This document shows positions 48,593 to 60,182 of a stretch of DNA of 64,000 nucleotides, in pieces. Every line of letters starts with the position of its first letter. Positions within the stretch are counted from its first letter, which is position 1. The stretch lies in NCBI RefSeq assembly GCF_905475465.1, contig NC_062239.1, positions 868,001-932,000 on the forward strand. The letters run 5' to 3'. The notes beneath the pieces were generated by a model. It had not been told where the DNA came from. It searched no databases and saw only the letters and a list, made by a program, of their open reading frames with translations. Source of the DNA: Pieris napi (lineage: Eukaryota > Arthropoda > Insecta > Lepidoptera > Pieridae). The position numbers and the translations under genes were made by a program.

Positions 48593-50424
48593 CTGGAACA
48601 AGAAGAGTAGTCTTTAGTTTCGTTATTTTTTTTAGTAAGATAGCGAGTAAACGAAGCTACAAATTGGGAATCGATTTGACTCGGACTTTTTAAGACAGAA
48701 ATTGAACCACTGTTCAAGAAAATTCGTTATTGTGTGCACTAGTTTTATGGATCGTCATTAAAACTATATTTCATAGAGCATTTTATTATACAGTAAATAC
48801 TAAAACTCCTTAAAGAGAAGTTAAGTTTATTGAATTTCTATGAGAAGATTCAGTTTGGTTTATAAGAACTCCTTTTAGACATCTGGTAGCGAAAAAGGGC
48901 GACGTCCGCTCCAGTTACAGGCTCCTCGAGGTCTGTAAACCGTCGGCAGTCTACGACCCACCCCCGTGCCCTGCCCGATACCGGCATGCGGTTACTGGAG
49001 TACGCTGTGTTCACGTCACTCGGCGCCGACTCGCCAGCGTTAACCAACGTGGATGTATTTTTAATCTCATTGATTTTTGTATCAACGCAAAACAGTTAAC
49101 ATATGCTAAGGAATCGTAGTCGGTGTTTGTGAGAAATATTTAGATATACGAGATAAAGAGAAGCTTGCATCCCTTATCAACACATCAGTTATAATACATC
49201 TATCCCGCTCGCGACCCCAATGCGGCAAAAACAACGTGGCTGGAAACTCGGATTCGGGGGCAGCCGCAATCAATATAAATTGTTTTGTTAAGATAAGTTA
49301 AAAGTTCCTACGTATACATTCATATATAGCAATTTTGGATACATATGATGTACGAGATGTGATAATCATTTGCATAAATCACAAAGTTTACATGTAAAAT
49401 ATGTTCAGCAATAACTCGTTTTAATAAAAATACGCGGCCCTAGTTACAAATGGGGATCCAGGGGCATTGACACAGCCTTAATATAAATCTTACGGTTTCC
49501 ATGTATGTGCAGCTTTATTACATGTTTCGTAATAACAATACCTACTTATTCATGTGTATTATTTTTCCTGCCTCGTCTAAAATCGTTAAAGGCAAAACCT
49601 TATACAAGATTATATATACGTAGATGGTATGTGACTTTTGAACTCTGCATAATTAGAGATAACAAGAGTCGTATACTGAAACGAGAGGAGATTTAAGCCG
49701 CACTATACAGTTAGTTGGCGGCGGGCCAGTGATATTGTGCCGACAAATTAACGAAACTAAATTTAGTAGAGGCTGTATTCAGTGTAGCCTTGTGCGTTGA
49801 GAGCGCCATTATTCGAGCTGGCCCCTCTTTTATAACGAAAGATATGAGATAGATGGTTTATTTGATGATTTTCATTTTCCTGGAGTTTCTATTCCTAAGA
49901 TAATAAACGAAGTCTCCACAACCACTCAATATTCTTTTTTACTAATAAATATGTTTGTTTAATCTAAATGGATGTAAAACGTTTAAGTTACACATTATTT
50001 AGTTATTTTAATTAATGTAAAGTATTAAATTAAATTTCGTAGCTCATATTTACTTATGTCTTCCAGATAACTTTAATCAATACAGAATCAACTTAAAGTT
50101 TCATTTACGATTGTACGATAAACGCCAAATGTTTTTGAAACAAAAATTCTGAACCGAGGCCGAGCATTAAAAATACAAAGTTTCCTCGTTTTATTATTCA
50201 AACGGTCGAGATTAATATGAGCCTATGACCTTTTCAATTTGAATATGTTCTGAATACTCCACATGACAAACCAACCACATCACAAACAAGATTACATAAA
50301 GTTTAGTAAATAGCAGTTGATTGTTTCGGTTTTATCTGCTTAGTGAGTAAAAATAATTTCATTTGACGTATTTTTACCACAGTCGGAGGGAAAATATGAA
50401 TTCTGTCGAGTATCTTCACTCACC
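48593..50424 (-). other. Likely mex-3 intron
   Basis: No upstream KH1 exon is recognisable. A GC-richer part at 48880-49050 holds a 65-codon minus-strand frame (48850-49047, with SGRARGWVVDCRRFTDLEEP) that is not recognised and has no clear splice sites. Another mixed-composition patch lies at 49200-49265. Confidence 0.45.
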
Positions 50425-50535
50425 TACATTTGCTACGCTCGTAGAACGTAGCGGGCAGTGCACTCTACGCCGTAGCAACCAGGTCACGCCAGCCGCTACG
50501 TAACGGTATTTAAGACAGCCTACGTGCTACGGTAT
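50425..50535. repeat. CTACG/CGTAG-rich cluster
   Basis: Contains GCTACGCTCGTAGAACGTAG, CTACGCCGTAGC (50465-50476), CCGCTACGTAACGG and GTGCTACGG in about 100 bp. Same vocabulary as 15115-15157 and 18236-18295. Confidence 0.6.
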
Positions 50536-51959
50536 GCAGTTAAATACTTATAAAATCTATTTCTAATGCAATTTAAGCTTTTATAATACAGTTATATTAA
50601 AGAAATGTCATGTTCTTTACTTTATTTCGTACTTCTACTTCCTGTTCATGACGTAATCAGGCCTGAGTTTAATGCTGCTGAGCATGAACTTTCACATTCA
50701 CCACTTTGTATGAATATTTTTTTCATATTCGTTAACATTTTCATTTCAGTTAGCTTTCGATATTTTTACGGCAATTATCATTAAGTTAAGTGCTTGTTAG
50801 CTAGAATTAATTAACCACATTTTGTTTACTTGCGGTAATGATTCTGTCTTCATAACTTCGTAGAGTAAACTTTTGTATATCCAATTAAATAAATACATGT
50901 TTCGAGTGAAAAATGTAGTTAAATAATATATAAGCAAACACGCCGTAGCACGGCCTAAAGCGAAATTCAATATTAGCGAGATCCCTGAATCGAGACTCGT
51001 CCTGAATAATAAAAAACAAAGCTATACGCTTCCTCTCTTTTACACAGGCATTCTGTTTCACTCGACATCCGTAGGTATTCGTTTGAAGTTCTAAAAGCGC
51101 ATTTTCAAATCAATGGGAAATTAATTAATACTTGCCAACCAACACACAAAATGATTTTAATAAAATACTGAATGTACTAGGCGTACAAGGGGGCGCGAAG
51201 GTCGATATCAGGGAAACTTTTGTTCCATCACATCTAGTCACAATAACCTTTTCAATATTTCGGAGTGCAAAAATATTTATACTTATTTGTCCCGGGCCAT
51301 AAAATAAAATGATCACAGATCACGACACGTCGCAGACTGATTCATTGAACTTTTAAAATTATTGCTTTATAATCTCTTAAAACCTACGCAAAACTTGTTA
51401 TAATAGACAAATTTAATAAACGGAAATCGCAAGTCGTCGCCATGACAACAATGTTCCGGGGTGGGTAACTTTACTCCCCTTGTATTTTCCCGCGTACAGC
51501 TGTTCAACTTAGATATGGCCTGTTATGAAGATGTATTAATTCTTATTGAATCAGAACCAAGGCGTATGGCATAGACCAAATTCTATATTATTGAATGGTG
51601 GTTTTATAGAAAATAAATGTGAGGAAAAAATTAATGTTTCGCAATGTTTATGATACTTGAACTAACCCTTCAGTCGTAACAGTCTGGCCGGCAGCCAAAA
51701 TGACGCTCTTGATGGAACACTATGACTTTTGGAAATTTTAAGAAAAATACCAAAGGCGATAGCGATACTTAAACGAACTTTAAACAAGTTAAGGCTTACA
51801 TTGCATTAATAAAAATATTAAGAGAATGAAGGATTTGCTAAACAAATGTTGGAGGTTCTTAGCTATAGAAGTGTTGATTAATTAAAAATTTACGTGAGCC
51901 GAAGTTGACCTAATTTTTTTCCCTAAATCATTGTATTTTACGTGAAAACGTAGAGCATA
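50536..51959. other. AT-rich non-coding region
   Basis: GTCGCCATGACAAC at 51436-51449 is one base off an RFX X-box. No gene recognised. Confidence 0.35.
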
Positions 51960-52110
51960 CGAAATGTCGCATGCGGTGTTTCCCGGCTTGCGAGGGGTTG
52001 CGGGGTTGGGAGGGGGTGCGGGGTGCGGCGCCGCGGGGGCGACTGGCAGCGGTCGATACCGGTCAACGACCTGCGCCCGGTGCATTGCCAACCCCCGCCA
52101 CGAGTTTAAC
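51960..52110. promoter_or_regulatory. GC-rich island
   Basis: It is very G-rich on the plus strand (GGGAGGGGGTGCGGGGTGCG) with GCGGCGCCGCGG-like palindromic sequence. Frames are open on both strands but are low-complexity Pro/Ala or Gly. It could be an alternative first exon or promoter of mex-3, or a G-quadruplex-forming element; not resolvable by eye. Confidence 0.25.
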
Positions 52111-53633
52111 CCACATTCTACGATACCACGTTGCCACGCTAATTACGCACATGTACTATTAATACTGTAATATTATGGAAAGACGTAAAAACCAAGAAGA
52201 GAATACTTTTAGCTTTAGGGCTTTCAGATAATTTGTGTAACTATAAATTATCGCAACCAAATCTATTTATCTATCTATGTAGTTTTAGGTCATGAATCCA
52301 TGCAACTTTTCACAAAAATAAAATTAACTAATAAACGTAGTCAATAATAATCTCCAAACCAAAGCAGGATATTCAGTATACATTATGATAAAGCAGTTTT
52401 GACATATAACAATAAATTTAATCGAGCTAACCAATTGAGTGATAAAACCGCAAATCATCATTATTTTACAAAAGACCCCAGAAATTAAGATTCCGCGAAA
52501 TTTTTGCTAAGCACTTTTCCGCGGCCATTGCACTCCGCTTACATAATACTAGGGGTTCAGAGGTGAACGGGAGGTTTACGCACGCCATTGTACAGGGCAA
52601 AATCTGCCTTACTACACTTAATATTGATGTTAATCTTGTACAAACAACAGGATCTGTTCGTTGCGATGTGATTAATAGTGTTTAAAGGCAGTCGGGGTTG
52701 ATTGTACTGAAATAGGTTAGAGGAAGCGTTCATTGCTCTGAATTGTTCAATACAATAACTTTATTAAAATCAAATCCTAAATTTTACATAGAGAATTTTC
52801 ACATCGACTAATAATTTTTTATCAATATCAAACAAATATCAAGATGCTTTTTACATTTATCAAGAAGGCGATCAATATGGAATTTCGGGAACTCGTCTAA
52901 AACTAATTAAATGAAATGCAACCTTGTGCGTACGGCATAAAGTACAAAATTAAATAGAGCACTGACAGAGAAATACAAGTTGATTTATATTAGATCTTAT
53001 GACAAATAAATAGATTTCACTTTTGCATGTGCATATGGAACGTGGCTTTTGAGGTGAAGCAAAGACGTGAAACAACTAAATCTTGTTTCTCTTTTACACT
53101 AAGATCGACATTTTCCTCGGGAAATATAGCGAGAGGATTTGATACTTAAGATAGCGTATACTTAGCGTTTTTGGCATAGAAATCCGATATTTACCTGAAA
53201 AGATAAATCGTCTTATTAATATTACATAAAAACGAGAGTTAAATTCTTAAGAAATAAATAAACTAATGTGTTTAATAAATTCGAAGTCTTGAAAGCCAGA
53301 CCAATCGCCCAATTTAAATCAATAATAATATTTTTTGATAATTATCAATTTAAAATAAATCCGGTCGCACAAGGCTGAAGCTTTCGGGTTTCCATTTTAA
53401 AATGTTAAATGATTTCATTGACATCTTAGTTTTGTTCTGTTTTATTTTGCTTTTAAATTGTACTTGACCTCTAACATATTTAACGCTAATTATTTAAACC
53501 TGTTTATAATCGATTAGAATAAATGTCATAATTGTCACACATTAATACAGATAAATTATTGTAACATTTTTATATATCAATTATTATCAATAGATTTAAC
53601 AAAGTTATTAATATTTCAATTTAATAATATGTA
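52111..53633. other. AT-rich non-coding region
   Basis: No feature recognised. Confidence 0.4.
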
Positions 53634-53920
53634 GAGCAGTGTTGGCATAGTGGATTTAGTCTACTCTCATCCCTGAGGTCGTAGTTTCGATTCCCGGCTG
53701 AGCACCAATGGACTTCCTTTTTATGTGTGCATTAAACATTCGGTGAATCTATGAAAGAAAACATCGTGAGGAAACCGGCTTGCCTTAGACCCAAAAAGTC
53801 GACGTCTAGTGTCAAGCATAGGAGGTTGATCACCTTTTTGGTTATCATATTGAAAAATTATCACGAAACAGAATCTGAGGCCAGATATAAAGATATTGTA
53901 ACGCCACTGATTTTTTTTTG
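53634..53920 (+). mobile_element. tRNA-derived SINE, near full length
   Basis: The plus-strand head GAGCAGTGTTGGCATAGTGG is followed by a B box GTTTCGATTCCCGG and the full body (ACATCGTGAGGAAACCGGCT, AAAAAGTCGACG, GGTTGATCACC). It ends TTGTAACGCCACTGA and a T-run. It is opposite in orientation to 31701, 42280 and 60031. Confidence 0.85.
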
Positions 53921-53949
53921 TGTATCTGTTGCCTAATACATATTTTTTT

Positions 53950-54040
53950 TATAGGCAAGTGAACAGCAAAAGCCTGACACACGCCCTCGATTCTTGGATC
54001 AAAAGCTTGGTCCCCGCGATGTTATCATCCGAAATATATT
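53950..54040 (-). mobile_element. SINE body fragment
   Basis: ATAGGCAAGTGAAC, GCCTGACACACGCCCTCGAT and CCCCGCGATGTT follow the reverse-oriented SINE body order. It abuts the preceding SINE in the opposite orientation, so the pair could form an imperfect hairpin. Confidence 0.5.
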
Positions 54041-57000
54041 AAACACTGTATTTTTATATACCAAATAAATACTGTGTGTTTTACAAGAGATTTACGATAG
54101 ATATAAGAAAACATACTCAATAACTCTCGAAACATAAAGGCACCGTGGGACCGAGTGACTAACTGATGAAAAACTTGATGCATTTTAACCCTATGAATCA
54201 TCCCACTTTAATTATTTTCTACTATAAACTCTCGATAGACATATACAGAGGCTGAATGTTTTAACTTTTAAAAAAGGCATTATACAAAATTCTTTGATTA
54301 ACAGGCAAGTATTAGAGAATCTTTAGAATAAATATATCTACGGAAGGGGTTTTTATAGTTAACATGATATTTATAAGAGAAATTTTTTTATAATTTTATT
54401 TTTATTTTATAATTTTTAATACTACTATGCTGCTCAAGAAACTTGTCAATACTGTATTTGATTGTTATGTTTAGGTTTTAATAAACGATTTATGTATTAT
54501 AGCTAAAAATATTAGAGAAATATATTATGTATTTTATTATTTTTTCTTTGATTATTGTTATTTTGTGTGTTTTGGTTAGTAATAGTCTATATCTATTATA
54601 CATATAACTTCAGTTACCAAGTGAACTTCAATAACAACGTAAAACTATTAATTAAAATATCGGAAATAATTAAAATCCTGTTACATATGAAGCTTTTAAT
54701 TACTTTCAAAGTACATTAATATTTGTATCGAATTGCGATAGGCGTGGGAAGTATTGTTTTTCGGCAAAATTTTGTTTCAGTTATAGGGGCATATTTCCAC
54801 GTTTTAAAAATTATTTGTCTTATGCCATATGATAAGGATCACTTGTAGGAACCGACAAAACTAGTTAGATGATGTGTATTTGAGTCACGTACTAGAATGA
54901 CCTAAAATATATGAACCGGATTCGTTATTAGACAAATTATATGTAGGTAAGTTTTTATACCTTAATAACAATGATAATGCCAGCATATTCCTCTAGTACT
55001 TGCGTCTCGTAAACTTTAAATGTTAAAAATCCAATAAAACAAAAAAGTATTTATATTAGTCTTTGGTTTACAAATAATTTAAGTGATGTTTATATGGCAA
55101 CATTCGAGTCTTCTAATCATAATATGTGCCAATGGACTTTGTATCCGGCTAATAAATAAATTAAAAAAAAAAAACTAATCATAATATCAGTTATTTATCT
55201 GTCATTCTATCATTAATAATGATGAAAATAATTGCCGAAAAGCAATCGATAATATAATAAATTGGGATTTTTGTTTTAATAATAAGTTTTAGCGAGTACT
55301 GGCTCAACTCATACGGTTGGTTAATCATAAAAGCGAATCCAAAATTAAAAGTCAGTTGCGCTATTATATGGCGATAATAAATACAGTAAACGTCACTTGA
55401 TATTTGGAAGGTCCTCAGCTGTTTCTAGGTTAAGTCGGCGACGGATTAGGAAATTATTCATAGAAGCTAAATTAGCCTGGGGCCCAGCCACCCAGCTTGC
55501 GGCCTTGTTAACTTAAAGTCATCCATACTTAATACGCTAAATGAGAAAGTATTTGGTAGACGTGTATAGGGGAATTTGCAATATTGTAAACTGTCCGGTA
55601 TTAATGTAGAATATTATCAGCCATTAGGAAAAAATTACAACAATGTTTATATATTGTGTAAATTCTTGGTAGGTTTTTGTATGCGAAAAAAGATTTATCA
55701 GCCCTGAGTGATAATAACTATTTATAGAAACAAACCAAAATCTAAGATGAGTGCCGAAGATGGTTCAATGTACGCCATGACCGCGGTACAGGTGCGAAAT
55801 GTAATCGAACATTTTATTAGCCTCATTAGTTGCACGTGAAAATGCACTGTAAATACATTGCATAACAGCCAAAATGCTGTAAACTATTTATATAAACACG
55901 TGGTCGGTGTGACGTAGGTTGGGGTAGTGTATGATCATTTTTCATTGAGCAAGTATCTTAACGTTTTATTTGCTAATTTAGCTGCAATCAAGTATAAATT
56001 GTAACATTAAACATTTATTGTAATTTGTTATAATGGGACATCAAGAAACCAGTATTACGTAGATACAGGTACCTAACATTTGCCACAAATAAATCAACAT
56101 TTAAATTTGTTGTCTTTGATAAACACGTTAATTACAAGGTCGAAACGAACTGCCGAAAGTCACCGACATTTTGATGACATAGACACGCAAAAAATGTTTT
56201 ACAATTTATTTTAAACCGAATTTTATATAAATTAATACATTTTAACCACTTTTATTATAGTAATAATTTTGGTTTTACTAAACACAATAAAGAAAGGTAA
56301 ATAGTGTAGCTTAAACAAACGCTAGCTCACAAAATATACTTTTTAAATAACTTTTAACAGTAGTAATTTGTTACACTTACGAGAATATAATGTCGAAACC
56401 GTGTATACCCCTGATTGAAGACATGTTTATATGACTACTTTTAAAATTGTAGGATTAAAACAATCGTTAATTATTTTTACGAGGTGTATGGGTGAACGCA
56501 CCATCGTGGCCCGATTGGCGCAGTGCCAAGTCTCACAGTAAACGCTACTAATCAGCCCAGCGCCTGCTCGTTGTTACTCCTGATAGCTCATAAATGCCTG
56601 GTACTTGTAAAACAATTGCACGGTAAAGTTACGTTTGTTTTCATAATAAATTCCTAGTCACGCGACACCCGAAAATGTGCCTTGATTCAGCGGCGTTTTA
56701 ACGTTTAATAACAAAATAAATTGTGCAATATTTTACTACTTCCGAGATCCCAGTACTGATAACGCTTATCGGGTGATCAACCCAGAGGAGCACCGTTTTA
56801 GTGACATAGACCTTACATAATTTTTTTGGGTGATAACGAGTTATCAATGAATTTTGAATTTTTTTGATATCCACGAGTAATTTTTTTTCTAAACGGCCTT
56901 AAACTTTTTCAATCTTATTCTACATCTTAATGGACCTCGTCTACAACCCATCGGCTAACCTAGAGTTTAGACTCGTTTCCGCAGATAGTACGTGAGGTCA

Positions 57001-59079
57001 AATGAGTTTCGTCATATTATTTGCTCGTCATGGCTCTATTTCGCGGCGTTGACACAGGAAATTGAGTACAATGCCAGCTTTTGGCAAATAAAGACTCGAT
57101 ATTACGAAGTGTACCTTAAAATTGGAAAATATTGAAACAACCTGGCTTTAATTATTAATTTATTTTTCATTTTAAAATCTGTCAAAACATAAAACAACTC
57201 ATTGATTTTCGTATTAAATACGCTTACAGTTTGCAAATTTCCGTCAAATACTAGGATAACATCAATAGTAGGTATTATAATAGTAATGGCGAGATTGTCT
57301 CGGCCTTGAGATTCGACAATGACCCTGAAGTGGTACGTTATGCTTAGTTCAAGTTTGCTATAAAGCGTGAACCAACGTATTTTTCTTGTAGTTATGTTAT
57401 ATTATATGAAGTACCTACCTACCTACTATATCTGTATATAAAAGCATTATCCTCTTATGTTTGACATTTCTCATCTAAACGAAATCATAAGGAAAATACC
57501 AATATTTTATATCTTTAATCGTATAAATTGGTGATTACAAAAGTATTGTATTGTGCCTTTTAATGTGAAATAATTATTTCGGAGTCGAGAAATGAGTTAA
57601 TGTTATGCATACATTTATAAGAATTACTGTAATATTTAAGTGGCAAAGTATGCAAAAACGTTTGCACGTGAAATTACTTTAATTACCCTTGGTACTATGA
57701 ATTTTAGAACGGTTTTATTGATTGTTCAAATCTCCAATTTGAGTGGGATTAACTCATAGTTGAAAGCTTTCAAATTCACAAACGCAGTTCGATATTTGAA
57801 TATTATCTCTGTATACACTTTTAATTGCTTGAGTGTTTTAGTACTTTGAAACCACCTGGTTTTTACATTATATTTGAAAATGGAATTAAGAACTCACAAG
57901 AAGCGTACGTTTAATCATATTTTAGTATGAGATCCAACGAAAGGTGACGCAGTGTTTGTTGTGTAAACTTGAGGACGGTACAGGTTCAGGGACCGACATT
58001 AATACCATTCGCCAAGGTAAAGTATATTGCATTTCACCAATAAATCATCGTATTGCAATTATTTGTAATTCGCATATGAAAAACAAGAACAATTTCCGTC
58101 CATTTAAGAACATAATATGTATCTGAAGGTGAACCATGTAAAGGAAATTCAAAAAATGATATAATTGCTTTAATATCTTGAGAAATTGCTTCACAACCCA
58201 ATATATTACAATCACGAGTAGATAAAGCCGAAGTTATGTAAAGCATACAATTGGCTTTGATCAAGTTCCAGTTTCTAAGCATAATGAAAAAGGCCTAGAA
58301 TATCTTTTATAAACAAGCTATTCATACAGGTAATTCTATCCTTGGGGACAAAATCCATTCGTACGGAACCAATGCCGAGCTTTTTTGTTAAACCCTGAAT
58401 AACCTATAGTCTAAGGCTAGCCTGGGGATACGGCTTCAATCAGCTATAATGCGTCTGCAGATGATAAAAAATAATAAGGTCGAGATTTCGAATCAGAATT
58501 CTTAAAGTATAAAACGATATCAATTATTTAGTTATGAATTGATTTGTATTCCATTTTTAAGACTGTATTTGTACATCCAGGATTGAATTTACTGTTCCTG
58601 GACCTATCACAACGTTTTAATGTAAACAAAGAAATGTTCCATGGCTTCCCTGTGGAGACGGGAAGTAAGTAAGGGTAAGACTAAAAAGCACTTCCGAATT
58701 TTCGAAGAAAGAACCAAATCGTTTATCGCACTTGTGTGAATATGATTAAGTTATTGAAATCTCTCTTACAGAAACTAAACTAAGATAAAAAATGTCCAAT
58801 ATGCGTCAACAGGTAAAAGGCTTGTGTAAATGACACCGCTGGGAAAATAAAAGATTGTCTGTGTACTGAGATGGCGGTGAGGGCCGCACAGTAATTTGCA
58901 AATATTATTAAATGGGAACAAAAGGCGGCGCCCCCGCATCGAGACACGTGTGCCGTGTGACACACTACCGTACAACATGTAACATATTTTAAGTTTTGAA
59001 CTCAATTAAGATCTGATATCATCATTGTAATTAGCAACGTCCACCACAAATTTTATCAAAAACTGTATCATTAAACTTA
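54041..59079. other. AT-rich non-coding region
   Basis: Retroelement-tail-like sequence at 55140-55171 (AATAAATAAATT then an A-run). A tRNA-like phrase at 56506-56531 (CCCGATTGGCGCAGTGCC) lacks a B box. No exon for mex-3 was recognised. Confidence 0.4.
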
Positions 59080-59081
59080 TA

Positions 59082-59602
59082 CAGTGTAAACTATATCGAA
59101 TTTCGGACCGACCATTTTTTTCGTTATAGAGAATTTCCGTTATTGGTAGGGAAGAGAAAAAACACCAAATAACCAATTACAATAATTTATATATATAATA
59201 GATAGGTGACAATGGTGCGTTTAGTAACTGAAAACAAAATTTCCTACAGGCAATGTAATCTAAAAATGGCACGTGTTAATGCAATTAACAATAACAAAGG
59301 CGAGAAGGCTGTTTATTACCTCAGGTGTCTTTCTTACAAATTTCGGCACCAATAGGTTAGTTTTGTAAGCTGATAATAAAAACAATTACACTTAAGTATG
59401 TTGTTCAGGTCTAAATATGAATATATTTCGTCGTAATAGAGACTGGTTGTGCGTTATAAAGAGTGAATTAATGTATAGGTTTTGTGTTAAACCAAACACG
59501 TGTACCCAATGTTTACGTTATAGAGAGCTTTTTGAATATACATATAACGAATATTAAGAACATATATAATATAACGAATGGCGTTATAAAGAGTTTACAC
59601 TG
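59082..59602. mobile_element. pogo/Tigger-like MITE with TA target duplication
   Basis: The termini are CAGTGTAAACT at 59082 and its inverse AGTTTACACTG ending at 59602, flanked on each side by TA (59080-59081 and 59603-59604). Subterminal phrases such as CGTTATAGAGAATTTCCGTT and GCGTTATAAAGAG are typical of pogo/Tigger-type ends. It is 521 bp with no transposase. Confidence 0.8.
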
Positions 59603-59604
59603 TA

Positions 59605-60030
59605 TATAGTAAATTTTACGCGTAAACCTTTGTTCAAGGCTATATAGGCTATAATAATAATTAATTAGTAAAGCTCGACTAGTTACTACGTTTAACGAAG
59701 CCGACTATATTAATAGAACTTAAAGCTCAATACAAAAATAGTATAAAAGTGAATTGTCGCCAGTAAAAACATACCCAATTATTTATTCTCCAGTCTACAA
59801 TAGCTGTTGCACATCCTGTGCCATTGACCGCTGATCTTATATCTTGCACCTTTATTCCTTAGGAATGCATCGTGATAAATACCCGAAGTCGCTTATATTG
59901 ATAAATTCGTATTAATTCATTTGTCTGACAGTTTTGTATATTTTAAATATTAACTGATGTCTAGATATTGGTAGTAAGGATAACGTAATTCATCGTTAGA
60001 CTTAATGTCTTTAGTGTTAATGAATAAATA
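59605..60030. other. AT-rich intergenic or intronic region
   Basis: No feature seen. Confidence 0.4.
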
Positions 60031-60182
60031 AATCAGTGGCGCTATAACCTTTTTAGATCTGGGCCTCAAATTTCTGAATCTGTTTCATAATCATTTGTCA
60101 ATCAAAAATGCGCACATAGAAAGAAAGTCCATTGGTGTACAGCCGGGGATCGAACGCTGAAGCCACTAGGCCAACACTGCTC
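60031..60182 (-). mobile_element. Internally deleted SINE
   Basis: It carries the family's 3' end (AATCAGTGGCGCTATAACCT) and the outer head (GCTGAAGCCACTAGGCCAAC). The central body is missing and the A-box to B-box interval is also deleted: GGGGATCGAA runs straight into CGCTGAAGCC. It should not be transcribable from its own pol III promoter. Confidence 0.8.

Noticed and set aside
47714..48617. Long plus-strand frames (up to 199 codons) opposite mex-3
   Set aside because: They are antisense shadows of a GC-rich coding exon; compositions are Arg/Pro/Ala-rich and match nothing, while the minus strand encodes clear KH and RING domains.
51882..52170. Overlapping frames in the GC-rich island as a coding exon or the missing mex-3 KH1 exon
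   Set aside because: Low-complexity Pro/Ala or Gly peptides with no KH motif (no GRQG or GxxG loop).
53751..53936. 61-codon frame
   Set aside because: Entirely within the SINE at 53634-53920.
56500..56545. tRNA-like phrase CCCGATTGGCGCAGTGCC
   Set aside because: No B box at the right distance and no paired acceptor stem.
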